Shown: positions 1 to 7,601, numbered from the stretch's first letter. The stretch: DNA of 20,012 nucleotides from RECO01 sp050485385 (GCA_050485385.1 JBJHBG010000094.1:1-20012), one strand, 5' to 3'. Program-made: numbers and translations. Notes: a model not told the origin generated them from the sequence alone.

Positions 1-14
1 CCAAGCCTCCGGGG

Positions 15-503
15 TCACGAGCCGCGCCAGCCGACCACGGCCTCCGCAAAGGCGTCGGTGGTCGCGAAATAGGGCTTGAGGTCCACGAGCGGCGTGCCGT
101 CGAGGCAGTCGAGGCCGCGCACGTGGCGCGTCGTCCCCTCGATCCGCTCCAGCGGCACGATGCCGAGGCCGATCGGGTTCGGCCGGTTGGGCGAGCGCAG
201 CGCAAAGGTGCCCAGCGGGTGGGGCGCGTGCGCCGGCGCCTGCACCAGGAAGTCGCGCCGCGCCCGGTCGAGCCAGTAGAGCACGATCAGGTGGCTGGTG
301 CCGTCGAGCCCTTGCAGCGCCGGGGCGAACGGCGGCGCGACCTCGATGCGGCAGGGGGCATCGCTGGCGCGGGTGTTCTTCGGGCAGCCCGACCGCTCGG
401 TCCAGGGGGTGCGGATGCGGCCGACGAAGACGAGGCCCGCATCCGGCCGCCGACGGCCGGGATCGTCGCCGACCACCTCGCCCGGCCGCACGTCGCCTGC
501 CAT
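15..503 (-). CDS. trmO: TrmO-type tRNA (N6-threonylcarbamoyladenosine-37) N6-methyltransferase
   Basis: TsaA/TrmO (UPF0066) family. Members use S-adenosylmethionine to methylate t6A at position 37 of some tRNAs, which helps decoding. The protein shows the family blocks in order: VGRIRTPW near the N terminus, the CPKN segment, FAPALQGLDG followed by SHLIVLYWLDRA, then the signature FALRSPNRPNPIGLG and a final LDGTPLVDLKPY. The whole single-domain fold is present in about 162 residues, the usual length for short bacterial members. I chose the ATG at 503 because GGGAGG lies 6 nt upstream on the minus strand. An in-frame ATG at 521 would add six residues but has no such site. The gene is divergent from the acyl-CoA synthetase across about 110 bp. 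The family is clear; the tRNA substrate is inferred from characterised members. Confidence 0.9.
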   Translation of the reverse strand: MAGDVRPGEVVGDDPGRRRPDAGLVFVGRIRTPWTERSGCPKNTRASDAPCRIEVAPPFAPALQGLDGTSHLIVLYWLDRARRDFLVQAPAHAPHPLGTFALRSPNRPNPIGLGIVPLERIEGTTRHVRGLDCLDGTPLVDLKPYFATTDAFAEAVVGWRGS

Positions 504-616
504 GCCCGTCCTCCCGTTCATCCGGTGGTCAGCCGCTTGGTCGTCATCCGCGCATTGACGGCGGGCGCACGGTTGGTGTCCTCTCCGGGCGACGTCAAGA
601 GCCGGGTCCGAACGGG

Positions 617-2224
617 ATGTCCACGACCGATGACTACACGACCTGGCGCCATGGCTTTCGTTGGGCCGTTCCGCGGACGTTCAACATCGCCACCGCGATC
701 CTCGACCGCAATCCGCCGCACGACCTGGCGCTGATCGACGCCCGCGCCGGCGAGCCGCTGCGGCGCTACACCTTCGCCGAACTGGAGGAGCTTTCCAACC
801 GGCTGGCCAACCTCTTGATCGACCGGGGTCTACTGCCCGGCGAGCGGGTCGGTATCCTGTTGCCCCAGCGCGCCGAAACGCTGCTCGCCCATCTCGCCGT
901 CTACAAGGCCGCCGCCGTCGCGCTGCCGCTCTTCACCGCTTTCGGCCAGGAAGCGCTGCGCTACCGGCTGCGCGACTCCGGTGCCCGGTTCGTCTTCACC
1001 GATGCCGCCAACGTCGAACGGGTGCTCGATCTGCGGGAGGACCTGGATGGCTTGGACGAGGTCATCGACGTCGACGGTGCCAGCTTCGCCGAGGCGTTGC
1101 AGGAGGCCGAACGCTGGGCCGCGCACGAGGTGACGGGGGCCGACGATCCGGCGGTCATCATCTACACCTCGGGCACGACCGGGGCGCCGAAGGGGGCCGT
1201 GCACGGCCACCGCGTACTGCTCGGCCATCTGCCTGGGGTGGAGATGCCGCACGATCGGTTCCCGCAACGAGGCGACCGGTTCTGGACGCCGGCGGATTGG
1301 GCCTGGATCGGCGGTCTGTTCGACGTCCTGCTGCCCAGCCTCTACCACGGTGTGCCGGTGGTGGCGGGGCCGGGCGGCAAGTTCGACCCGCAAGCGGCGG
1401 TGCGCTTCATGGCAGCGCACGGGGTGCGCAACGTGTTCATGCCGCCCACCGCACTCCGGCTGATGCGGGCGGCCGACGTCGACGCGTCGGCCGTGCGCCT
1501 CCGCACCATGGCGAGCGGCGGCGAGCGGCTCGGCGACGAGTTGGTCGCCTGGGTCGAACGCACCTTCCGCGTGCCGATCGACGAGTTCTACGGCCAGACC
1601 GAGGCGAACCTTCTGGTCAGCGGCATGAGTCGGGCGTTTCCGCGCCGGCCGGGGGCGATCGGCCGGCCGGTGCCGGGCCACGAGGTGGCCATCCTCGACG
1701 CCGAGGGCGAGAGGTCGCCACCCGGCGAGGTCGGCACCATCGCCGTCAGGCGGCCGGACCCGGTCATGTTCCTCGGCTATTGGAACGCACCCGAGGCGAC
1801 CGCCGCCAAGTTCCACGGCGATTGGCTCTTGACCGGCGACATGGGGCGGATGGACGAGGACGGCTACGTCACCTTCATCGGCCGCGACGACGACCTGATC
1901 AACACCGCGGGCTATCGGGTGGGACCGAGCGAAGTGGAGGCGGCACTCGCCGAGCATCCGGCCGTGGCGCAAGTGGCCGTGGTGGGCGTGCCCGACGCCG
2001 AGCGCGGCGAGGCCGTGGTTGCCTGCATCGTTCTCAAGGCGGGTGCAGTACCCGGCGATGCCTTGGCGGCGGAACTCCAGGCCCGGGCGCGGGCGGCGGT
2101 CGGGGCGCATGCCTATCCGCGCCGCATCGTCTTCAAGGCGGCCTTTCCGTTGACCGCGACGGGCAAGATCCTGCGCCGCGACCTCCGGGCCCATCTCGCG
2201 GCCGAGGACGGCTCGCCCTCATGA
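617..2224 (+). CDS. AMP-dependent acyl-CoA synthetase (ANL superfamily)
   Basis: This is a 535-residue adenylate-forming enzyme that activates a carboxylic acid to acyl-AMP and then acyl-CoA. The P-loop-like A3 motif YTSGTTGAPKG is at residues 183-193. Further motifs are YGQTEAN (A5), TGDMG (A7), FIGRDDDLINTAGYRVGPSEVE (A8, the domain hinge) and LTATGKILRR at the C terminus, where K517 is the catalytic lysine of the adenylation step. The N terminus (FRWAVPRTFNIA) resembles acetyl-CoA synthetase-like medium-chain members rather than long-chain FadD. There is no signal peptide, so it should be cytosolic. The stop overlaps the trkH start (ATGA), so the two are probably co-transcribed although unrelated in function. 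The ribosome site before the ATG is weak. The acyl substrate cannot be read from the sequence. Confidence 0.9.
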   Translation: MSTTDDYTTWRHGFRWAVPRTFNIATAILDRNPPHDLALIDARAGEPLRRYTFAELEELSNRLANLLIDRGLLPGERVGILLPQRAETLLAHLAVYKAAAVALPLFTAFGQEALRYRLRDSGARFVFTDAANVERVLDLREDLDGLDEVIDVDGASFAEALQEAERWAAHEVTGADDPAVIIYTSGTTGAPKGAVHGHRVLLGHLPGVEMPHDRFPQRGDRFWTPADWAWIGGLFDVLLPSLYHGVPVVAGPGGKFDPQAAVRFMAAHGVRNVFMPPTALRLMRAADVDASAVRLRTMASGGERLGDELVAWVERTFRVPIDEFYGQTEANLLVSGMSRAFPRRPGAIGRPVPGHEVAILDAEGERSPPGEVGTIAVRRPDPVMFLGYWNAPEATAAKFHGDWLLTGDMGRMDEDGYVTFIGRDDDLINTAGYRVGPSEVEAALAEHPAVAQVAVVGVPDAERGEAVVACIVLKAGAVPGDALAAELQARARAAVGAHAYPRRIVFKAAFPLTATGKILRRDLRAHLAAEDGSPS

Positions 2225-3705
2225 ACCGTCGCCGGCTAGCCCCCCGCCAGGACCCCTTCGCCCTGCGACCGCTGCTGCGGGTGCTGGGCGTACTGTTGAC
2301 CGTGCTCGCCTGCTTCATGCTCCCGCCGATGATCGCCGATCTCGTGGTCGGCCATCGCGACTGGTTGGTGTTCCTGCTCAGCAGCGGCGTTACCCTGTTC
2401 GTCGGCGTCAGCCTCGTCCTCGCCAACCACGGCGCGCAGATCGAGGCGCTGTCGACCCGTCAGGCTTTCATCCTCACCGCCAGCGTCTGGGTCGGACTGA
2501 CGCTGTTCGCTGCCCTGCCCTTCCTCTACTCCGAGCACGAACTGAGCCTCGCCGATGCCATCTTCGAGGCGACCTCCGGCATCACCACCACCGGCTCGAC
2601 GGTGATGGTCGGGCTGGATACGGCACCGCCCGGCCTGTTGCTCTGGCGCTCGATCCTGCAATGGCTCGGCGGCATCGGCATCATCGTCATGGGCGTCGCC
2701 GTGCTGCCGCTGCTTTCGGTCGGCGGCATGCAGCTCTTCCGCACCGAGAACTCCGACCGCTCCGACAAAATCCTGCCGCGTGCCGGCCAACTCGCCTCCG
2801 CCATCGGCTCGATCTACCTCCTGTTCACCTTCGCCTGTGCCGTCGCCTACTGGGCGGCGGGCATGACCGCGTTCGACGCGGTCAACCACGCCATGACCAC
2901 GGTGGCGACCGGCGGCTACTCGACGCACGACGCGTCGATGGCCTACTTCGCGAGCCCCACCATCGAGTGGATCGCGGTCGTCTTCATGATCACCGGCGCC
3001 GTACCGTTCGTCCTCTACATCCAGGCGACGAACGGGGAGCCCGGCGTCCTGGTCCGCGACACCCAGGTCGCCTGGTTCGTCGGCATCGTGCTCGGCGCCT
3101 GGACGCTGATGAGCGCCCTGCTGGTCGTCGACCACGGCATGCGGCCGCTGGAGGCGCTGCGTCACGCCGCCTTCAACACCACCTCGATCATCACCGGCAC
3201 GGGCTACGGGACGGCCGACTTCGGCGGCTGGGGACCGCTGGCGGTCACCTTCTTCTTCTTCCTCATGTGCGTCGGCGGCTGTACCGGCTCGACCACCGGC
3301 GGCATCAAGGTGTTCCGCTTCGCCGTGCTCTACGCCATCGCCCGCACGCAGATGCTGCGACTGATCCAGCCCTCCGGCGTGTTTCTCGCGACCTACAACG
3401 GCCGGTTGGTGCCCGACGCCGTGGCCATCTCGGTGATGGCGTTCTTCTTCATGTTCGCCCTGTCGTTCTCGGTCATCGCCCTGCTCCTGTCGGCGCTGGG
3501 GCTCGACTACCTCACGGCCATGTCGGCGGCGATCACCTCGCTCGCCAACGTGGGTCCGGGCCTCGGTCCGGTCGTCGGCCCCGTCCTCAACTTTGCCGAC
3601 ATCCCGGAAGCGGCGAAGTGGATCATGGCCTTTGCCATGTTGCTCGGCCGGCTGGAGATGTTCACGATCCTGGTGCTGATCGTACCGGCCTTCTGGCGGG
3701 TCTGA
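2221..3705 (+). CDS. trkH: TrkH/KtrB-family potassium transporter subunit
   Basis: Inner-membrane K+ uptake protein of 494 residues, very hydrophobic, with about ten membrane segments arranged as the four membrane-pore-membrane repeats of the TrkH/KtrB superfamily. Each pore loop carries its filter glycine: GITTTGST (repeat 1), TTVATGGYST (2), IITGTGYGTAD (3) and LANVGPGLG (4). The cytosolic stretch CVGGCTGSTTGGIKVFR, typical of TrkH, lies between repeats 3 and 4. The ATG overlaps the preceding stop (ATGA), which fixes the start; the open frame upstream of it is only a shadow of the acyl-CoA synthetase. A TrkA/KtrA regulatory subunit is normally needed for gating and is not in this window, so it must be elsewhere. 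The family is certain; the choice between K+ and mixed K+/Na+ transport is not settled by sequence. Confidence 0.93.
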   Translation: MNRRRLAPRQDPFALRPLLRVLGVLLTVLACFMLPPMIADLVVGHRDWLVFLLSSGVTLFVGVSLVLANHGAQIEALSTRQAFILTASVWVGLTLFAALPFLYSEHELSLADAIFEATSGITTTGSTVMVGLDTAPPGLLLWRSILQWLGGIGIIVMGVAVLPLLSVGGMQLFRTENSDRSDKILPRAGQLASAIGSIYLLFTFACAVAYWAAGMTAFDAVNHAMTTVATGGYSTHDASMAYFASPTIEWIAVVFMITGAVPFVLYIQATNGEPGVLVRDTQVAWFVGIVLGAWTLMSALLVVDHGMRPLEALRHAAFNTTSIITGTGYGTADFGGWGPLAVTFFFFLMCVGGCTGSTTGGIKVFRFAVLYAIARTQMLRLIQPSGVFLATYNGRLVPDAVAISVMAFFFMFALSFSVIALLLSALGLDYLTAMSAAITSLANVGPGLGPVVGPVLNFADIPEAAKWIMAFAMLLGRLEMFTILVLIVPAFWRV

Positions 3706-3805
3706 GGGGCGAGCGCATGCCGCCTCGTCATTTGGTGGCCTTGATCGGCGGACCGGTTCGGCGCCCCCTTGGGCCTCGGCAAGGACCGCATCCTGGGAGG
3801 AGACG

Positions 3806-4558
3806 ATGGCCGCAACGCTGATGGCGCTCCTGCGCGACGAGCTGCCGATCGCCCTGGCCACGCATCGGCTCGACCTCGCCAAGAGCGGGCTCGTGATCGT
3901 CGACGCGGTCAACGGCTTCTGCACCGTCGGTGCGGGCAATCTGGCGCCGGCCGCCCCCAATGCGCAGGTCGACCGCATGGTCGAGCACGCGGCAGCCCTC
4001 GCCCGCCGCTTCGCCGACGCGCACCGGCCGATCCTCGCCTTGCTCGACACCCACCAGCCGGGCGTGCCGGAGCGGCCCTACCCGCCGCACTGCGAGAAGG
4101 GGACCGGCGAGGAGTTGCTGGTCGAACCGCTGGCCTGGCTCGACGACGAGCCCAACGCCACCTTGATCGCGAAGGACTGCATCAACGGCTTCGTCGGCGC
4201 CATCGAGCACTCCAGCCACCACGGCCTGCACCACAACAAAGTGATCGACTGGGTCAATGTCAGCCGGCTGGAAACGGTCCTCGTCACCGGCATCTGCACC
4301 GACATCTGCGTCATGGACTTCGTCCTGACGATGCTGTCCGCGCGCAATCACAGGCTGATGCCGAGCCTGAAGGACGTCGTCGTCCTGGAGCCCGGCTGCG
4401 CCACCTACGATCTGCCCCGCGAGGCGGCATCCAGCCTCGGCCTGCCGGCGACGGCGGCGCATCCGCAGGAGGCCACCCATCACGTCGGCCTCTACCTGAT
4501 GGCCAGCCGCGGCGCGATCCTCGCCGGTGAGGTCCACGTCGAGCACCAAGGAGGCTAG
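3806..4558 (+). CDS. Plant-type nicotinamidase (isochorismatase-like cysteine hydrolase)
   Basis: Likely hydrolyses nicotinamide to nicotinate and ammonia for NAD salvage. It is a 250-residue isochorismatase-fold protein with the complete nicotinamidase triad: D33 (IVDAVNGF), K123 (AKDCINGF) and C168 (GICTDICV). The metal site is visible as D81, H83 and H95 (DTHQPGVPERPYPPHC). Several blocks (VDAVNGFCTVGAGNLAP, KDCINGFVGA, ALSARNH, HHVGLY) recall Arabidopsis NIC1 much more than E. coli or Mycobacterium PncA; this comparison is from memory. The start at 3806 has GGGAGGAG 3-4 nt upstream. It follows trkH by 100 bp and lies 9 bp before the exonuclease III gene, so it probably shares a transcript with the latter. 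Family and catalytic residues are clear; substrate specificity is inferred. Confidence 0.88.
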   Translation: MAATLMALLRDELPIALATHRLDLAKSGLVIVDAVNGFCTVGAGNLAPAAPNAQVDRMVEHAAALARRFADAHRPILALLDTHQPGVPERPYPPHCEKGTGEELLVEPLAWLDDEPNATLIAKDCINGFVGAIEHSSHHGLHHNKVIDWVNVSRLETVLVTGICTDICVMDFVLTMLSARNHRLMPSLKDVVVLEPGCATYDLPREAASSLGLPATAAHPQEATHHVGLYLMASRGAILAGEVHVEHQGG

Positions 4559-4567
4559 GCCCGAGCC

Positions 4568-5335
4568 GTGCGCATCGCGAGCTGGAACGTCAACTCCATC
4601 CGTCGCCGGCAGGACGCGGTGCTCGGCTGGGCGGAGCGGCATGCCGTCGACGTGTTGCTGTTGCAGGAGACCAAGGTCGCGGACGCCAACTTTCCGGCCG
4701 AGCCCTTCGCCGCCAAGGGCTGGACCCTCGCCATCTTGGGCGAGCCGCAGCGCAACGGCGTGGCGATCCTGGCGAAAGGCGGGATCGAGGACGTTGCACG
4801 CGGACTCGACGGCGAGGACGACGACGGTCAGGCCCGCTACGTCGAGGCGACGGTCGAAGGCGTGCGGCTCGCCTCGGTCTACGTGCCGAACGGCACCACG
4901 GTGGACAGCCCCGCCTTCGCCTACAAGCTGCGCTTCTTCGAGCGCCTCGGCCGACGGCTCGACCGCGCCTTGGACGAGGAAACGCCGCTGCTCGTCGGCG
5001 GCGACTACAACGTGGCGCCGGAGCCACTCGACGTCTGCGATCCCAAGGGCTGGGAGGGCGGCATCTGCTTCCACATCGACGAGCGCCGCGCTTGGCGCCG
5101 GCTCGTCAACCGTGGCTTCACCGACGCCTTTCGCGCGATCGAGCCCGCCACCCGCGCCTATTCCTTCTGGGAACACAGGGGAGCGGCCTTCAAGACCGAC
5201 GAGGGCGTGCGCATCGACCACCATCTCCTGAGCCCGGCGCTAGCCGACCGGCTCGAGGCCGTCGCCATCGACCGCGCGCCGCGCGGCGAGAAGGACGCCT
5301 CGGACCACGCCCCGATCTGGGTCGAGTTGCGCTGA
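4568..5335 (+). CDS. xth: Exodeoxyribonuclease III (AP endonuclease, Xth family)
   Basis: DNA repair enzyme that cleaves 5' of abasic sites and removes 3' blocking groups; 255 residues, the usual length for alphaproteobacterial ExoIII. The endonuclease/exonuclease/phosphatase fold motifs are all present: ASWNVNSIR at the N terminus, the catalytic glutamate in LLLQETKV, NGVAILAK, SVYVPNG (the tyrosine), GGDYNVAPEPLDV (catalytic D and N), RIDHHLLS and the terminal SDHAPIW with the catalytic D/H pair. The start is a GTG at 4568; AAGGAGG lies about 13 nt upstream, inside the end of the nicotinamidase gene, and the protein begins right at the first beta strand, so little sequence is missing. The product is cytosolic. 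Confidence 0.93.
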   Translation: MRIASWNVNSIRRRQDAVLGWAERHAVDVLLLQETKVADANFPAEPFAAKGWTLAILGEPQRNGVAILAKGGIEDVARGLDGEDDDGQARYVEATVEGVRLASVYVPNGTTVDSPAFAYKLRFFERLGRRLDRALDEETPLLVGGDYNVAPEPLDVCDPKGWEGGICFHIDERRAWRRLVNRGFTDAFRAIEPATRAYSFWEHRGAAFKTDEGVRIDHHLLSPALADRLEAVAIDRAPRGEKDASDHAPIWVELR

Positions 5336-5384
5336 GCGCGGGCGAGGTCGGGGTTAGCGGGGGGCTTCGCGTCGACGTTTCCGG

Positions 5385-5669
5385 TCAGGTCGTCGGGCGC
5401 AACTCGAAGAACGCCTCGGATCGAGTTGCGCGGGCGATTCGCAACAGGGTGCGGGTGGAAGGCAGTTGCCGCCCCGCTTCCAGCCGCGCCACGCTCGACT
5501 GACTGGTCTCGATCAATTCGGCGAGTTGCGCCTGGGTAAGGCCCGCCCGCTTGCGCGCATCGATGATCTCCTGGGCGATGCGAAACTGCGGCTCCAGCGC
5601 CCCATACTCGGCCCTGACCTCCGGATCACGGAGGAGTTCGGCCTTCAGCTCGGCCAGCGTCTTCGTCAC
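5385..5669 (-). CDS. XRE-family antitoxin of a HigB/RelE-type toxin-antitoxin pair
   Basis: A 94-residue protein with a helix-turn-helix of the XRE/HTH_3 type at about residues 30-85: RKRAGLTQAQLAELIETSQSSVARLEAGRQLPSTRTLLRIARA. Such proteins neutralise their toxin partner and repress their own operon. I take the GTG at 5669 as the start because the N terminus (VTKTLAELKAELL) then matches the usual form of these antitoxins. A longer open frame upstream of it encodes only arginine-rich sequence, which is the toxin read in the wrong frame. With that start it overlaps the 3' end of the restored toxin frame by 44 bp, the common toxin-first arrangement for this class. The antitoxin itself is intact even though the toxin is frameshifted. 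Confidence 0.82.
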   Translation of the reverse strand: MTKTLAELKAELLRDPEVRAEYGALEPQFRIAQEIIDARKRAGLTQAQLAELIETSQSSVARLEAGRQLPSTRTLLRIARATRSEAFFELRPTT

Positions 5670-6001
5670 GTTGCCATTCCTCGAACCGCCTCTCGGCCTT
5701 CTCGATCTCCCGAATCGGCGTCTTCTGCGTCTTCTTGGTGAAGAAGCTGAGCACGACGACCCGGCGCTCACTCACCGTCGCGTAGATCGCCCGGGCGATC
5801 CCGTCCCCGCAGTCTGATCTCCCAGAGCTTGCCCCGGATCGGCCTTACGAACTTGCCCCCAACCTCATGCGGTCCGTTACGCTGGATCAGTTCGGCGACG
5901 CGGAGAAACTGCGCTTGAACATCCGCCGGAAGCCCTCGGAGTTCCCGCTCCGCTTGCCCCTGAACTTCTACTTTCCACATAGGTGGAACCTTTTGCTTCA
6001 C
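5626..6001 (-). pseudogene. HigB/RelE-like toxin, broken by a one-base frameshift
   Basis: Phage-Gp49/HigB-like (RelE superfamily) toxin, normally a ribosome-associated mRNA nuclease. The first part reads VEVQGQAERELRGLPADVQ, then GKFVRPIRGKLWEIRL, the family's core. Immediately afterwards the frame runs into RGRDRPGDLRDGE and a stop at 5768. Dropping one G from the run of four on the minus strand (C's at 5805-5808 on the plus strand) gives IARAIYATVSERRVVVLSF, then FTKKTQKTPIREIEKAERR, ending at a stop at 5626, which is exactly the family's C terminus. The gene is therefore complete except for a single inserted base in a short homopolymer. The start could be the GTG at 6001 or the ATG at 5980. 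This may be a real inactivating mutation or a consensus error; the sequence alone cannot tell. Confidence 0.8.
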
Positions 6002-6020
6002 GGGTCACGACGTTTCACCT
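5981..6020. promoter_or_regulatory. Imperfect inverted repeat at the toxin gene start, possible operator
   Basis: AGGTGGAAC at 5981-5989 and GTTTCACCT at 6012-6020 are inverted copies with one mismatch, separated by 22 bp, just at and upstream of the toxin start codons. XRE antitoxins usually bind paired half-sites near the operon start, so this is a plausible autoregulatory operator. The evidence is position plus symmetry only; part of the left arm lies inside the toxin coding region if the GTG at 6001 is used. Confidence 0.25.
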
Positions 6021-6074
6021 CCCCGATTGCGTGCCGTGTCTCGGCTTGGCCGGCAGGTCCTCTCCAGCAATCTC

Positions 6075-6104
6075 ATAAATGGTATATTTTGGTCTTTACG
6101 TCAA
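6075..6104 (-). promoter_or_regulatory. AT-rich promoter-like segment upstream of the toxin-antitoxin genes
   Basis: A short, conspicuously AT-rich stretch in otherwise GC-rich DNA. On the minus strand TTGACG (6099-6104, a good -35 match) is followed by an A/T run including AATATACCATTTATGA, but no -10 hexamer sits at an ideal 16-18 nt spacing. The location, about 75 bp before the toxin start, fits a promoter for the toxin-antitoxin operon. The TTGACG overlaps the stop codon of the arfA-like gene. A TATATT on the plus strand lacks a -35 partner. Confidence 0.3.
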
Positions 6105-6247
6105 GCCGCGAAACGCGAAGCCCCGCTCGGCGGCTTGGCGGAGCGGGGCTTCCTCGTATAGCTGCCGCGGCCCGTCTTGGGCTTGACGATCCGTTGCTGG
6201 AACAGCCGGCTCGTCAGCGCCCGGGCCGCGGGGTTGCGGCGCTGCAT
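6101..6247 (-). CDS. arfA: ArfA-like alternative ribosome-rescue factor
   Basis: A 48-residue basic protein. Its core LFQQRIVKPKTGRGSYTRK lines up with LFRQRVEKNKKGKGSYMRK of E. coli ArfA (from memory), including the GxGSYxRK end of the functional region; the N terminus (RRNPAARAL) has the NPxARAL form I associate with alphaproteobacterial members. ArfA recruits release factor 2 to ribosomes stalled on mRNAs without a stop codon, as a backup to tmRNA. The ATG at 6247 has GAAGGA 8 nt upstream. Directly after the GSYTRK motif the coding sequence forms a perfect 12-bp hairpin (6117-6152), the arrangement that in E. coli yields a non-stop arfA mRNA. It lies 73 bp after the metalloprotease gene. 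A chance ORF is possible but unlikely given motif, start site and hairpin together. Confidence 0.72.
   Translation of the reverse strand: MQRRNPAARALTSRLFQQRIVKPKTGRGSYTRKPRSAKPPSGASRFAA
6117..6152 (-). terminator. Intragenic hairpin inside the arfA-like coding sequence
   Basis: GAAGCCCCGCTC (6117-6128) and GAGCGGGGCTTC (6141-6152) are perfect inverted copies with a 12-nt loop, a 12-bp stem of high GC. On the minus strand it covers codons 32 to 44 of the 48-codon arfA-like gene, starting just after GSYTRK. It has only a weak T run after it. In E. coli arfA an internal hairpin causes termination or RNase III cleavage before the stop codon, so that the protein is made only when tmRNA fails. 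The same role is inferred here. It could also serve as the ordinary terminator of the upstream metalloprotease operon. Confidence 0.7.
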
Positions 6248-6320
6248 GGCGTTGATCCTTCGGCGGGTGGAGTGCAGACGAAAGGTCGGCTGCGGCGGGC
6301 AATCCGCAAGGGGTGCTGCC

Positions 6321-7601
6321 TCATTCCAGCTCGAACGTGCCGCCGCCCTCGGCAGCCTGGCCCCAGCCCCAGGTGCCGGTGTAGCGGCCATTGCCGGCTT
6401 GGCGGATGCGGCCGGCGCCCCAACTGCCACCGTGTTGCCAGCGATAGACCAGCTCGTCGCCGGCAACGATGCCCTCCATGATGCCCGGCCCGGTGCCGTA
6501 GTCGAAGCTGCCGCGGACCCGCTCGCCATCGCGCACGAGCCAGAGCTGCACGGCGAACTCGACGTTGCCGGCAAAAAAGGTACCCGAAAGGCTGCCGTCG
6601 AACGCCAGGGCCGAGGCTTCGGCACCGCAGGGCGGACCGAGGCTCTGGCCCGGGCGGCGCGGGGCGAGGCTCGCCAGCGTCACGCGGCGGCCCCGGTCGG
6701 CCAGAAACGCCTGCATCTCGGGATCGGCGAGCGTGTCGGCGATCACGTCCAGCATGTCCGGCACCGAGGCCGCAGCCGGGTCGTAGGCGTCGGCGTGGGC
6801 GCGGAGGTGTGCTGCGACGGTGCGAAGCCGCGCGTCGTTGACCGGGTGGGTGCGCCGCGCCACCGCCGCCCGCCATTCGGCTTCGCTGGCGAAGTCGCCC
6901 CTGGACGGCTCGGCATAGGCCGTGAGCATGAAGAAGCTGGCGAGCGCCAGGGGTGCTTCGCCCAAGCGACGGAAGAGGTCGAGGGCGAACCGGTCGGCCG
7001 CCGCCTCGTTGTCCCGCGCCTCGCGGCTCGTCAGACCTGCATATCCGGGATGGCCGTAGAGCACGTGGCCCAACTCGTGGCCGAGGACGAAAAAGACCTT
7101 CCCTTTCAACAGTTCTTGGGCGAGGTGGTCGACGGCCGGATCGGCGCGTGCGTCGTCCGGGATGCAGAGCGCTTCCAACGGTGGCGGAAGGCGGCCACCG
7201 GTCTCGGCCGCCCCGTAGCGCAGCCAATGGACGTACTCGAACGCCGTCGACCAGTCGTAGCCCCGAAGTTGCAGCCAAGCGATCGCCAAACCGAGATCGT
7301 CGAGCAGCTTGAGGGAGGCGACGGAGAACGTGATCTCCTCGCGCTGCACGAAGAAGGCCAGGGGCTCCGCACCCTCCACCTTCAGCGGGAAACGCAGCCG
7401 CACGCCACGCAGCCGGGCGCGCTCCGCCGCGGTGAGGACGGCGCCGATCACCTCGTCGAGATTGGCCTGCACCCCGCTCGGATAGCGCGCCTGCCAATAG
7501 GCCAGCGTCGCATCGTCGTAGAGCCGGTCGGTGGGCCGGGCCGGGGCTTCCCCGGCGGCGAGGAGGACGACGAGCGCGAACGGCAGCAGCAGCCGCCTCA
7601 C
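6321..7601 (-). CDS. Exported HELGH zinc metalloprotease with C-terminal beta-rich domain
   Basis: A 426-residue protein starting at a GTG that overlaps the stop of the gene before it (GTGA). The N terminus (VRRLLLPFALVVLLAAGEAPA) is a signal peptide, so the protein is exported or membrane-anchored. The zinc motif HELGH is at 175-179 within VFFVLGHELGHVLYGH, and the third ligand is probably E199 in DNEAAADRFA, an arrangement like M48 (Ste24/HtpX) peptidases. Residues of about 338-426 form a separate Gly- and aromatic-rich segment (SGTFFAG, RGSFDYG, GRYTGTWGWG, GGTFELE) that looks like a small beta-barrel or sandwich; I do not recognise it. The region before HELGH has no clear relative either. 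The longer open frame upstream of 7601 is a shadow. Substrate unknown. Confidence 0.82.
   Translation of the reverse strand: MRRLLLPFALVVLLAAGEAPARPTDRLYDDATLAYWQARYPSGVQANLDEVIGAVLTAAERARLRGVRLRFPLKVEGAEPLAFFVQREEITFSVASLKLLDDLGLAIAWLQLRGYDWSTAFEYVHWLRYGAAETGGRLPPPLEALCIPDDARADPAVDHLAQELLKGKVFFVLGHELGHVLYGHPGYAGLTSREARDNEAAADRFALDLFRRLGEAPLALASFFMLTAYAEPSRGDFASEAEWRAAVARRTHPVNDARLRTVAAHLRAHADAYDPAAASVPDMLDVIADTLADPEMQAFLADRGRRVTLASLAPRRPGQSLGPPCGAEASALAFDGSLSGTFFAGNVEFAVQLWLVRDGERVRGSFDYGTGPGIMEGIVAGDELVYRWQHGGSWGAGRIRQAGNGRYTGTWGWGQAAEGGGTFELE

Noticed and set aside
522..616. TTGACG elements on both strands between trmO and the acyl-CoA synthetase gene as promoters
   Set aside because: Neither has a credible -10 hexamer at suitable spacing.
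661..2220. Long plus-strand open frame joined in front of trkH, giving a 1014-codon ORF
   Set aside because: It lies in the wrong frame over the acyl-CoA synthetase, has arginine/alanine-rich composition, and the trkH start at 2221 (ATGA overlap) accounts for the membrane protein exactly.
2236..5224. Very long minus-strand open frames over trkH, nicotinamidase and exonuclease III
   Set aside because: They are antisense shadows of high-GC genes: no motifs, repetitive His/Arg/Gly/Asp composition, and no ribosome sites.
5670..5771. Longer version of the antitoxin with an arginine-rich N terminus
   Set aside because: Those codons are the toxin's coding region in another frame; the antitoxin domain starts cleanly at the GTG at 5669.
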